Shown in pieces: positions 11,630 through 21,345 of a DNA stretch of 64,000 nucleotides. The DNA comes from Agriotes lineatus. Its lineage: Eukaryota > Arthropoda > Insecta > Coleoptera > Elateridae. The notes below the pieces were generated by a model. That model was not told where the DNA came from. It saw nothing but the letters and a program-made list of their open reading frames with translations, and searched no databases. The stretch is from contig OW679202.1 in NCBI GenBank assembly GCA_940337035.1, forward strand, positions 16,060,708-16,124,707, read 5' to 3'. Made by a program: the position numbers and the translations under genes. Each line of letters begins with the position of its first letter. Position 1 is the first letter of the stretch.

Positions 11630-11680
11630 TTTTAAATGTCTGATAAAGCTGGTTTGCCAGCGAAACGCAACAATTTTTTT
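11630..11680 (+). ncRNA. Candidate degenerate hammerhead ribozyme (Penelope-associated)
   Basis: At 11640-11666 the core reads CTGATAA, a perfect 5-bp stem GCTGG/CCAGC closed by TTTG, then GAAAC. This is the hammerhead order CUGANGA, stem II, GAAA. The sixth core base is A instead of G (CTGATAA for CTGATGA), which should abolish activity. It sits just upstream of a Penelope-like ORF, where hammerheads are known in the terminal repeats of these elements. Stem I/III pairing and the cleavage site are not clear. Confidence 0.35.
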
Positions 11681-11858
11681 ATAAACCTTTTAATGTGTTA
11701 AATCGACAATACGAGTTTTTTTGAAAAATTTTTATTTTTCAAATCGATTTTTAGTAACTACTATCTAAAAATCACGTTTAGCTGATTTTTCTCCAATCAA
11801 CTTTTAATGACTAAAACAGCTGTATTTCAAATTTTTAATTTATTTATAATCAATCACT

Positions 11859-12514
11859 GTGGAGAGATTATTTTACAAAATGCCTTTCAACAATTCAACA
11901 AACATTGCTTCCCATAACACACCAAAAATCACTAGAAGCCAAGATCCTACTACTGCTATTACATATGGATCAACAACAAACCAGGACTTCTGCCATCACA
12001 TTGAAAACAACCACGGAATGGACGTCCTCATTTACTTTACAAATGTTAACCGTATCAGCAAAACCTATGTAAAGGTAAGTGAAAGAATAATGTTCCTCAC
12101 AACATGCAAAAAAACCCTATTATACCCAATTTCTTGAAAAAAAACCTTAACAATATTACTTTCCAAAACTTAAACCACCAAAGAAAATTTAAATCACGTT
12201 TTTATAAACCACACACTATCATGTTTGCTGAATGACGCTCATGCAACCACAAACTATCTTAAACTTAAAATCGAAAAATGTAAACACTACCTTGAAAAAA
12301 ACTGCGCATTAAATTTAATCAACATCTTTCTTACAATAAATATTCCAATTTATAACAAATTAGAAAACCAAATAATCAACAAACAAAAAAAAATTGATAA
12401 CTTTAACCATAAACAAAATTCAAATAACCAACTAAATTTAAAACAAACTGTTTTAACTAAACTCAATGTAAGAGGAAAACCAAACAATTGGATGGAAAAC
12501 CTAACGAATATAAA
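11859..12514 (+). pseudogene. Penelope-like element, 5' part of the ORF
   Basis: The frames include KTYVKVSERIMFLTTCKK (about 12060-12110) and, after frameshifts, LNDAHATTNYLKLKIEKCK and NWMENLTNI up to 12514. The reading frame is cut by E2 at 12514. The frame resumes at 25510 with IPDNIQEIHYGPNF, and dropping E2 plus one TATAAA copy gives a continuous Asn-Ile-Asn-Ile-Pro-Asp-Asn reading. Internal stops show the element was already decayed or has decayed since. Confidence 0.7.
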
Positions 12515-13206
12515 AGTAGTGTACCTACACGGGTTCTGGAGAACTTTTGACCTTGAAGATTTTCAAGGTCACGGGCGAGATTGTTGACCTAGCCGGGAGC
12601 GAGGTCATTGGCCTTACCGAGGTCACGTGGCACTTCCGGTTCCCACGATTAATTTTTTGGGCTAAAAGTCTAATTTTGAAATATTACAAGATTCTCACGT
12701 TGAATTTTGGGGTTAAAAGTCTAACTTTGAAATTTTTTACAAGATTCCTACGCTTATCAGAATTTTCCTGAGTCATCGTCTGGGAATGCAGACTTGTCGA
12801 AACTTGCAGATGTGGGTGTCTAGCCGGATGTTATTGTCTACCAATTTGACAATGAAGCCATTGTTTGAAAAAGCTGCACGACCGCTAAAATAGTAATTGA
12901 ATGAAGTCTTTGTTTGGACATTTTTTGTTGAATCAGATAAACCATATGTTATTGTATGAAGCTTCAGACTTGTCTAGACTTGTTTGAGAAATGTGCAAGG
13001 CTGGTAAAAATTGAACAATGAAGTCAGTGTTTGAAAATCTGCACCACCGCTAAAACTAATTGAATGGAGTCTTTGTTTGAAAATTTTTGCTGATGCAGTA
13101 ATGACCTCCATTATCAACGTCTGTAGGATTTTGAGGTGATAATCTGTAAAATTATCTTGGAATAAATTTGGCAAGTACTACCGTCTATTAGATGAATAAA
13201 AAGAAT

Positions 13207-13290
13207 TTTCAGGTGTGGGGTTCGAACCCACGCTCCCTTTAGGAAACCAGAGCTTAAATCTGGCGCCTTAGACCGCTCGGCCAACCTGAC
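13207..13290 (-). tRNA. tRNA-Leu (anticodon TAA), left arm of E2
   Basis: The minus strand reads GTCAGGTTGGCCGAGCGGTC, then a CCAGA/TCTGG anticodon stem around TTTAAGC (anticodon TAA), a long variable arm typical of tRNA-Leu, and GGTTCGAACCCC (B box, T arm). Length is 84 nt without intron. The acceptor stem has a defect: the 3' strand is ACCTGAA rather than ACCTGAC, giving G1 opposite A72. The A box (TGGCCGAGCGG) is intact. It may be transcribed but impaired, or a pseudogene. Confidence 0.85.
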
Positions 13291-13329
13291 ATATTCTTGT
13301 AACTGATTTTATAAGCACAACGGTGTAAT

Positions 13330-13450
13330 AAAGCGATAATTGTAAATATACTTGTATTTATTTTGTCTAAAACGTACATGTATAAAATTATTACAAATAT
13401 ATTATGCATCAGCTAATTATTATGTTAGAGGTGTTGTTGTCATCTCTGTC
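13330..13450 (-). repeat. Shared 3'-tail module, copy 4
   Basis: Minus-strand agacaaaataaatacaa and acatgtacgttttagac, downstream of the 'YYFVSGG' ORF and immediately upstream (plus sense) of the tRNA-Leu block. Inverted partner at 24540-24700. Confidence 0.55.
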
Positions 13451-13640
13451 TGGAGTCAAGTTTATTGCTGCTTCGACACTTGCCACCCGAGACGAAGTAG
13501 TAGCGACGTTCTCCTAATTGTTGTAGGTCAGCATCTGCTAAGCAATCGAAACGTGCCGGTAGAATGAATCTGAAGTTGTCCAATTCTACTGCCACTTTAT
13601 TGCCATATTTATTCGAACACCGATACACATGTATTATTAG
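13440..13640 (-). pseudogene. 'YYFVSGG' small ORF, E2 left arm
   Basis: The minus frame from 13628 reads KVAVELDNFRFILPARFDCL followed by LQQLGERRYYFVSGG. It is 62 codons long and runs into the 3'-tail module. The same protein is encoded at 24360-24600 on the plus strand in the right arm, where the frame continues to EEIVTPLQTEM and a stop. I do not recognise the family. Both copies point outward toward the element ends. The left copy has lost the final EEIVTP segment through small changes. Confidence 0.45.
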
Positions 13641-16574
13641 ATATTTTTCGTCAACCTTGTAGTAGTGTACCTAGACGGGTTCTGCCTCAAAATATGTCAC
13701 TGCGCAGGTGTTCTTCGTAGAATTCTGCGCATGAATTTTTTTAAAAGGCAAAAATATGGAAAAACAAGATTCCCACGATAAATTTTGGGGTTAAAAGTCT
13801 AATTTTGAATTTTTTACAAGATTCCCACGATACATTTTGGGGCTAAAAGTCAAATTTTGAAATTTTACAAGATTCCCACGATGAATTTTGCGGTTAAAAG
13901 TCTAATTTTGAAATTTTTACGAGATTCTCAGGCTCAACCGGATGTGAGTCATTGTCTGGAAATGTCAGACCTGTTGAGACCTGCAGATGTACGTGTCTGT
14001 CTGTCTTTTTTCTGCGCAATTGAACAATGAAGCCATTGTTTAAGAAATGTGCAAGGTTGCGAAAAAATAAACCGGATTAATTGTATGGAGTCATTGTGGT
14101 CTAATAGTACATATCGAAATTCAACCAAATATGTTTGTTAAACGTATGATACAGGCAGTTATTAATTACTTAATAAATACAATTCTCCTATATCTAGTAT
14201 TAAAGTTATTCACGGTTTATGTCTTAATCTGATTTTAATAATCGAATAGCGTCGAATAACTAACGTTATTACAATTACATAATAAAGACCGTGCACAAAA
14301 GGCAAGATTAAAATCACAATTTTAAAATAAAACCCTGAGAATAAGAATTAAAGAAAGCCAAATAAAAGCTGTTAGATCACAGTAATATATTAGTAAAAAA
14401 TACTCTTCAGTGAGCGAGTTAAAAGTTTGAAGTAGTTTAGTTGCAAGGTTGGTAAAAATAATTGAACAATGAAGTCATTGTTTGAAAATCGGCACGACTA
14501 ATACTCAAGATTATTACAATTACATGCTAAAGACTGCGGACAAAAGATATGATTAAAATTAAAATTTTTAAAATAAAATAAGAATTAAATTAAATAAAGC
14601 CAAATAAAAGCTGTTAGACCACAGCAATATAATAGTAAAAAATACCCTAATTAATAAGGATGCTATACACGATACCCAACGCAAAAGTGAGCGACAGTTT
14701 AATTTTTGCCAGATAAAAAACTTATCTAGATTGCTTAGAAATCAGATCCGGCTACCTGTTTAATGGAAACATTTTCTTGAATTTCCGCTAAGACACAAGA
14801 TTGGTGGCAACAATATATATAATTATACTATTGGAGATTATTATAATGCACACGGGTAAAATTATTACAAATATATATTAGCATCACTGGCTAACCTGGC
14901 ATGTGCCTGTAACCGGTTTTATAAGTATTTCCATGAAAAATTTTAAAAATCTTTAAGTTGTTAGGTTGACTGTCAGGTTTCAACGAAAAAAATTAAGCTC
15001 CTAAGGCCAGATTCTTGGATCAAGTATTGAATCTACATTTTGTTCGTATTTGCTTGCGACTGGATTGTAGCAGCGTTTGAGTTTCAGCCACGGCACTATA
15101 TGTTTTAACTACATTTTTTATTCTGATTAGTCTCCAAAACAACTGAATTATTTGTATTTGAAGAATTTAAAACTTTTTCGTTTCACTTTGTCGTTCAGGT
15201 AATGTTTGAATAGATAGCTAATCTATCACAGACGGAGTTCTTGATTTTACTGCTGCCAACGAGCGCAAATTTTGTGAAACACAACTTTGATTGAGCAAAT
15301 TTACTTGCATTTTTTAAGGAATCGATTGCTATTTGCTGGTTATTAATAGTCAAATCTCTTTTTTTGCAATAATCATTCTTTATTTCAATTTGAAAACACC
15401 TCTATTTGATATATTAGTGGAGGCGCATTGCCTGTAAGACTAATCTCACTTTCGTTGGTGATGCAGCAATTTATTTACTTCTTGTGTTAGCGCCTTGGTT
15501 TTAAGAACGCTATGTAAATGAATATTTTATAGAATTTGGAAAACCAAAGAAAATATAAGCAGATAATACAACTTATTTTAAAAACCCGAGGTTTATAAAT
15601 GAAATAATACAACAAGACATAAAAGTTGAGTTTTTGCCGTATAAAACATCTGCAAGCCAATCCTAAACTGGTAGTATTAAATAGCAAAATTCTATAATAC
15701 AAAACGGAGCGATGAAAGAGTCGTCTGTTGATCATATTTTTTAGCCACCCAGCATCTTTAAGTTTTTATAAGTTATTCTATCATCTCCTTTATCAGTGTT
15801 ACGTGTTAATAGAAGCTATATTTGCGTGTCGCCAGATGTCAGACCTGTCGAGACTTGTGGATGTGACCGTATGGAAATGTGCAAGGTTGCTAAAAACAAA
15901 CCGGATGTGATTGTCTGGGGTTTTTTTGCGCAGGTCTGCGCGAAGGTTTTTGCGCAGGTTTGGCGAAAAATTCAAATTTTGTGCATCATTTTAATGGTAA
16001 ATTTAAATTCTGCTCAGGTTTTGGCGGAAAATTCAAATTTGAGCAGGTTTTGTCGGTAAATTCAAATTCTGCGTAGGTTTTGATGTAAATTCAAATTATG
16101 CGCATCATTTTGACGGTATATTTAAATTATGATCAGGTTTTTGGCGGGAAATCTGGAAATGTGCAAGGTTGCTAAAAATAAATATATGATTAAGAAATTT
16201 GCTTAAAATTGACTGAAAATTTACAGAAAATGGAAAATCAGCAACACTGTTTGTAAGCACCGAATATAAATATTACGTGTTTTTCCAGTACTTTATTAAA
16301 TACAGTCTTGAAATTGAACCGATAGTTATTTATTTCGTCTTTGCTGTTGCATTTATGTACAGGACAGCATCCCTCACTTTAGCAATAAGCAAGTTTCTAA
16401 AGAAATATTATTATGCTGTAGAGATTTACAGGTTACAGTTAGGAGTGTAAACTGAGTTAAGAATTTTGAATATTTCTATACCGATATTTGCAACAGTACC
16501 ATTTAATTGCATATTGCTTTCTTTTACGTAAGACCAAAATTTTAGATTCGATTGTTTTAATATAGGTTCGAAAG

Positions 16575-16795
16575 CACTGTTTAGACAGGTAGACAGGTAA
16601 ACAGCTAGACAGGTAGATAGCTAAACAAGTAGATAGCTAGACAGCTAGACAAGTAGAGAGCTAGACAGGTAGACAGCTACACAGGTAGACAGCTAGACAG
16701 CTAGACAGGTAGACAGGTAGACAGATAGACAGCTACACAGGTAGGCAGGCAAGCAGACACACAGCCAGACAGACATACTATTAGCGAAGTAAGAA
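16575..16795. repeat. GACAGGTA/GACAGCTA microsatellite, E2 left arm
   Basis: Irregular 8-bp units gacaggta and gacagcta are repeated about 25 times. The mirrored tract in the right arm is at 21222-21345. The same unit recurs beside the DUF8207-type gene at 18195-18410. Confidence 0.8.
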
Positions 16796-16989
16796 GAGGA
16801 ACGTTGGAAATTAATACTGAAACAGATCTTAATTTAGGGCTTTCAAAATAATTATCACTACAGAACATCGGGGGATCAATGGCCTCCATTATCAGTATCT
16901 GAGAATTTTCAACAATGAATAAATAGACCACTGGTCAACCTGACATGTTCCTGTAACGGTTTTATGGGCACGACTGTGTAATAAAACGA

Positions 16990-17130
16990 CAATTGTAAAT
17001 ATAATTGTATTTATTTGTCTAATGTGCATGTATAAAATTATTACAAATATACTATGCACCAGTCAATTATTGTGGTAGAGGTGTTGTTGTCATCTCTGTC
17101 TGGGATGTCACGATCTCCTTGTGCTGTTTC
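16990..17130 (-). repeat. Shared 3'-tail module, copy 5
   Basis: The minus-strand module with agacaaataaatacaat lies just downstream of the E2 DUF8207-type gene (stop at 17150-17152). This is the likeliest real use of the block: a 3' UTR with its polyadenylation signal. Confidence 0.6.
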
Positions 17131-17149
17131 CAACATTGTCGAACTGGCT

Positions 17150-18190
17150 TTATTCAATAATTCCTGCCTCTTTTTACTCTTCTATTATACTAACAATTTC
17201 ATTTATATGATTTGTGTGACCGGATGCTTGAGAGGCATACAGTAACTTTAATCGACCGACTAACTCGTTCGGATCATCCCAGTAAACATAATGCAACGGT
17301 TTATTGTTAACGTGTTTATACATTTGCTGCATACCTTTACCACTACGCTTTGTAGTCCTTAATGATATCGATGATGGCGAGGGTGATGATGACAGGTCAG
17401 ATTTTATAAATTTCTTGTATTTCGCTTGGTTAAAACCTACCTTCTATTCAATTTTATCAAAATTTCTATGCGCCGCATTTGTTCTGTTTATGATATCATT
17501 ATAATTTGCTCTATCTGTCGGGGTTGGAATTATTTGAGGATCGTTTTTAAATAGTAATTCGTACAAACCAGGCGTACCTTCATAGTGCACATTTTTAACA
17601 ATTATATCTGATCCCTTTATATCTAGCTCATCTCCACCAAAATAAAATTGGTTTTTATCAAAATCATATCTAATTCCATACCTCACTAGATTTGGTCTTT
17701 TTATAAGATAATTGTTTGCATATTTCCTAGGAAGTTCATAATACTGTTCTAAGAAAGAACTTATAGCTTGCGGCTGAAATTTGCTTGTTATAGTCGTATT
17801 ACGATCATCTTCGGCGGATTCACACAATCTTTCATCAGCGGGTTTTAGTGTAAATAATTGTAGTTTTGGAGGATTTGATATATTGATATATTCATCATCA
17901 TCATCCGCGCCATAATCGTATTTAGTTTTTCTTTTAAGATTATATTTATCATCATAATTGTACTTAAGTTTCGCTTTCTTTTTCAATTTAAAAGGCTTAA
18001 ATTGTGATAGAGGATTTTTTTTATTTATCTCTTTTGCAACACTTTGCATTTGTTCTGTAACAGGTTTAAAAAATTTACCGAGAAGCTGTTGTTCCACCAA
18101 CTTATCCTCCTTAAGAGCTCGAATTTTCTGCCTTATAATATTTTTAGTTTTAATAAGTTCTGTTGCTACATTCGTTTTCATTATTGTCAT
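17150..18190 (-). pseudogene. DUF8207-type Polinton-associated protein, near-intact
   Basis: One minus-strand frame of about 347 codons runs from the ATG at 18188-18190 (MTIMKTNVATELI) to TAA at 17150-17152. Only two premature stops break it: TAG at 17444-17446 and TAA at 17174-17176. The first reads as a Gln codon in the E1 copy and the second as a Leu codon in the right-arm copy of E2. The N-terminal third is lysine-rich (FKPFKLKKKAKLKY), followed by an acidic stretch (GADDDDEY). The C-terminal domain has RYGIRYDFDKNQFYFGGDEL, YEGTPGLYELLFKND and then VYWDDPNELVGRLKLLYASQ and NEIVSIIEE. This pattern is typical of proteins carried by insect Polintons. A start further upstream would be translated microsatellite. 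Function unknown. Confidence 0.7.
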
Positions 18191-18194
18191 AAAA

Positions 18195-18410
18195 ATGTAA
18201 TCGGTAGACAGGTAGGCAGGTAGAAAGCTAGACAGATAGACAGGTAGACAGCTAGACAAGTAGACAGCTAGACAGGTAGACAGCTAGATATATAGACAGG
18301 TAGACAGCTAGACAGGTAGACAGGTAGACAGCTAGACAGGTAGACAGGTAGACAGCTAGACAGGTAAACATGTATACAGCCAGCTAGACAGACTGACAGA
18401 TTCAAACTAG
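18195..18410. repeat. GACAGGTA/GACAGCTA microsatellite beside the DUF8207 gene
   Basis: A tract of gacaggta, gacagcta and variants begins right at the 5' end of the DUF8207-type gene and ends at about 18410, where coding sequence of another gene (ATPase tail) begins. The open frame extending into it is an artefact. Confidence 0.8.
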
Positions 18411-18455
18411 TTCACACGCTAACAGTTTCTTATCAAATAATAGATATCAGAATTG

Positions 18456-18648
18456 TTAGATGTAAATATACGAATCAAATGCATGACGATAGCGTCCATT
18501 CGTTAAATCACTATCTTTGTCTATTACCAAAAATTCAACAATAAGTGCACATTTCTTTAAATTGTTCGTAAGTCATGTCGATATTAACATGATCTCGGTA
18601 GACCTTCTGTAAATTCATATCGTTCTGCTTAAACAGCACCAACATGTT
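18456..18648 (-). pseudogene. Polinton packaging-ATPase (A32-like) C-terminal relic
   Basis: The minus strand encodes NMLVLFKQNDMNLQKVYRDH then NIDMTYEQFKEMC. After a one-base shift it continues LVIDKDSDLTNGRYRHAFDS to a TAA at 18456-18458. The arrangement 'F+QND...L..+Y..HV..DM.YE.FK.MC...FLVID.....YR..FD' resembles the tail of Polinton/adenovirus-type FtsK-HerA packaging ATPases as I remember them. The Walker A/B region is missing because the upstream side is cut by a CTGT microsatellite at 18645. Confidence 0.45.
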
Positions 18649-18710
18649 GTCTGTCTGTCTGTCTGCCTGTGTAACTGTCTGCCTGCCTGTCTAACTGTAT
18701 GTCTGTCTGC

Positions 18711-18742
<32 letters not shown>
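18645..18742. repeat. (CTGT)n/(CTGCCTGT)n microsatellite
   Basis: Runs of ctgtctgtctgcctgt terminate the ATPase-like relic. With the 18195-18410 tract they bracket it, so module edges in E2 coincide with tetranucleotide-type repeats. Confidence 0.8.
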
Positions 18743-18743
<1 letters not shown>

Positions 18744-18936
18744 AATTTTACCAATTACACATTCTCATACAGTGGCATCAAACTCTAAGTCACCATGGGA
18801 GCTAACACAACTGCAGACATAAATGCCCACAATTTACAAAATCATACGTTTGAAATGCTTGACTCACCCCAATCCCAGCCACGTCTTCCTCAAATCGTAT
18901 AAATAAGAAAGAAATAGGGATTCTTAACACCATTTA

Positions 18937-19128
18937 TTGTACAGATTGCGAGCACTAATAAAAAATAGAGTGAGAGAGATGCCTGTACCAGTTAAGTATA
19001 AGTGTCCAAAATGTAAAGGGGAAACTGATCAAGAAGGACGAAAATGTATTGCTTGCACATTGCACGAACATATGAAAGAAAACAGTGGTGGTAAACATTA
19101 TCCTCAATCATATTTCAGACAATTTTAG
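18937..19128 (+). CDS. Small zinc-ribbon ORF in E2 core
   Basis: An open frame ends at 19128; the likeliest start is the ATG at 18979 (MPVPVKYKCPKCKGETD), with an alternative at 18937. It contains two CxxC pairs (CPKC and CIAC), so a zinc-ribbon fold is likely, and ends GGKHYPQSYFRQF. A relic at about 19340-19487 has a comparable layout (CLLCGNC then GGHKHINHYP), suggesting a small element-borne family. I do not know the function. The frame could be a C-terminal exon or fragment of a larger element protein. Confidence 0.4.
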   Translation: MYRLRALIKNRVREMPVPVKYKCPKCKGETDQEGRKCIACTLHEHMKENSGGKHYPQSYFRQF

Positions 19129-19248
19129 TAAATAACTGAACTCAGCGTGGTAATACCCTCACCATAATTCTTTATTTTTTATTTTGGACAAAGTTTAGGT
19201 AGTGACGGGGGTGGTGGTGGTGGCGATGTTCCAGTTCAGGCTTTTGGT

Positions 19249-20742
19249 CACCTCTCTGGAAGAAAAATATTACGAGAAGTATTTCTATAAATTTTCAAAG
19301 TTATTTCCATGGTTTGCTTGCGATCGTATGAATATCACCGTTATGCTAGATGGACATCTGGAGTTGCAAGTCGAACTGCCAAACTGCGCCCTCTCTGTCT
19401 GTTATGTGGAAATTGTAGGCAGCGGCTTGCAGAAGGAGGGCATAAACATATAAATCATTATCCATCGAATAAATCGTAGCAGTCTGATTGTAACATGGAA
19501 GCCGTCACCCCTTTGGAAAAATATTACGTGAAGTATTTCTATAAATTTTCAAGTTATTTCCATGGTTTGGTTGCGATCGTATGGATATCACCGTAACGCT
19601 AGATGGACATCCGGACTTTAAAACTAATACAAAACTACGACTTCCAGACCCGATTGATTGGTTTGATTACAATGTGATGGAGCCCATCGAGGAGCATTTA
19701 AAAATTTTGAGATTAGAACTAGTGATGGGCATAACCGGACAATTTTCATAACCGAATTATTTGCATTCGAATCATATTAATAACCGATTGATTATTTGAA
19801 TAATCATTCGAATCAATTTTGGCTCTCGATTCGTTTCGATTAAGTCAGCCGGTTTGCTGGTTGGCGGTTCACCGTCATCTGCATCGACATCGTAACTTGC
19901 AGATAGCAGAGGAACTCAGTTAATCGTTGATTATAATAATTGTATAAATGATTTTTATTTGATTTCTAAGGAGTTTAAACCATTGAGAATAGCTATATCA
20001 ATACTAATCATTTATAAATATGCGAATACAAAGTATCTATTGAATCTATTTTTAGTTCCTAAAATTCTCTAGAAGCCACCCTTCCCTTTTCGTTTGCACA
20101 TCATACCGGTATATTTTAGAATCCATAATTTATCTACGTTCAGCCTTCCGCGGTTCTAAGGACGCACACTTAAAATTTTCAACATCGAAATCCACTTCTT
20201 GTCCCAACTGCTCCGTTATTAAAAATTAAATATAAATCTGTTACGATATTGGAAAATCTTATTTCGCTTTCTGTTTATCCCTTATTAGGCATAATCAACC
20301 GCGTTTCGAAGCAAAAATTTAGGCCGTTATAAATTAATATCAACACAGCTTCGGCAAATCTCATACTCAGCAGAACGTTATCTTTAATAGAAACGGCCCC
20401 ATAAATTTAACTCGTCGACTGGGAGTCTCAAATGTCTTAATAACATCAACAAACAGCCGCCAGCCTCACTTGGGTCAATAAAGTACATACGTAGAAAAGA
20501 TTATATGAGTTATGAATGACGTATTATTTACAGAATTTCGATCACTCGCAGGTCGCTGAGACGCGGCACGTAGTACGTATCAGGCTGAGGTTATTTTTCA
20601 TCCGAATACTTGGAACGAAAACCGAGTTACACAGGTTATTTCAATAACCGGATAACCGGTTGTTTTTTATTCGAATAAACCCATCACTAATTAGAACGTG
20701 AATGTGTGAAGAAAATCGTATATGATTTATGATGATATCCGC
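19249..20742 (+). pseudogene. Unidentified E2 core gene, duplicated and split by a hAT MITE
   Basis: Two partial copies of the same coding begin at about 19255 (EKYYEKYFYKFSKLFPWFAC) and about 19507 (LEKYYVKYFYKFS). The second continues, after a frame change, through GHPDFKTNTKLRLPDPIDWF and EEHLKILRLE. It is then interrupted at 19719 and ends RECVKKIVYDL with a stop at about 20739. Removing the hAT element plus one 8-bp duplication rejoins the frame. The tandem duplication of about 110 bp (19255-19370 and 19507-19620) is an extra oddity. Family not recognised. Confidence 0.5.
19720..20689. mobile_element. hAT-type nonautonomous element, 970 bp
   Basis: The terminal repeats TAGTGATGGG and CCCATCACTA are flanked by a perfect 8-bp duplication ATTAGAAC (19712-19719 and 20690-20697). 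Eight-base duplications with short inverted ends are the hAT signature. Motifs like aaccggataaccggttg lie near the right end. No transposase is encoded. It interrupts an E2 core gene, so it inserted after that gene was in place. Confidence 0.85.
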
Positions 20743-20879
20743 CCGTCCATCTGTTAAATGTTTGCATTATGAGCCAACTGCTTGTGTCATACTATGAAGA
20801 TCGAATGCAATTCATGAAATTGTCAGTATAATAGAAGAGTTAAAAGAGGCAGGAATCATTGAATAAAGCCAGTTCGACA

Positions 20880-21035
20880 ATGTTGGAAACAGCAAGAGGC
20901 GATCGTGATATCCCAGACAGAGATGACAACAACACCTCTACCACAATAATTGACTGCTGTATAATATATTTGTAATAATTTTATACATGTACATTAGACA
21001 AATAAATACAATTATATTTACAATTGTCGTTTTAT
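20880..21035 (+). repeat. Shared 3'-tail module, copy 6
   Basis: Plus-strand cagacagagatgacaac, acatgtacattagacaaa and taaatacaattat, mirrored at 16990-17130. Confidence 0.55.
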
Positions 21036-21221
21036 TACACCGTCGTGCCTATAAAACCGTTACAGGAACATGTCAGGTGGACCAGTGGTCTATTTATTCA
21101 TCGTTGCAAATTCTCAGACACTGATAATGGAGGCCATTGATCCCCTGATGTTCTGTAGTGATAATTTTGAAAGCGCTAAATTAAGATCTGTTTCAGTATT
21201 AATTTCCAACTTCGCTAATAG

Positions 21222-21345
21222 TATGTCTGTCTGGCTATCTGTCTGCTTGCCTGCCTACCTCTAGCTGCCTAGCTGTCTACCTGTCTAGCTGTCTACCTGT
21301 GTAGCCGTCTACCTCTCTACCTGTCTAGCTGTCTACCTGTCCAAA
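21222..21345. repeat. TAGCTGTC/TACCTGTC microsatellite, E2 right arm
   Basis: The complement of the tract at 16575-16795, but about 100 bp shorter. This is the expected length drift in an old inverted repeat. Confidence 0.75.

Larger units (their letters stand above)
12515..17205 (+). repeat. E2 left inverted arm
   Basis: This arm matches the complement of 20808-25503 in order: end block, subterminal blocks (tgggaatgcagacttgtcg), tRNA-Leu, 3'-tail module, 'YYFVSGG' ORF, AT-rich blocks, a (CTAGACAGGTAGA)n tract, a second 3'-tail module and the tail of the DUF8207-type gene. Small indels and substitutions separate the arms, so they are not fresh duplicates. Confidence 0.75.

Noticed and set aside
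18191..18259. N-terminal extension of the DUF8207-type ORF (SCLPVYLSSFLPAYLS)
   Set aside because: It is translation of the adjacent GACAGGTA microsatellite; the ATG at 18190 is the sensible start.
16575..18742. CRISPR-like array
   Set aside because: The repeats are 4-8 bp units without spacers in a eukaryotic genome; plain microsatellites.
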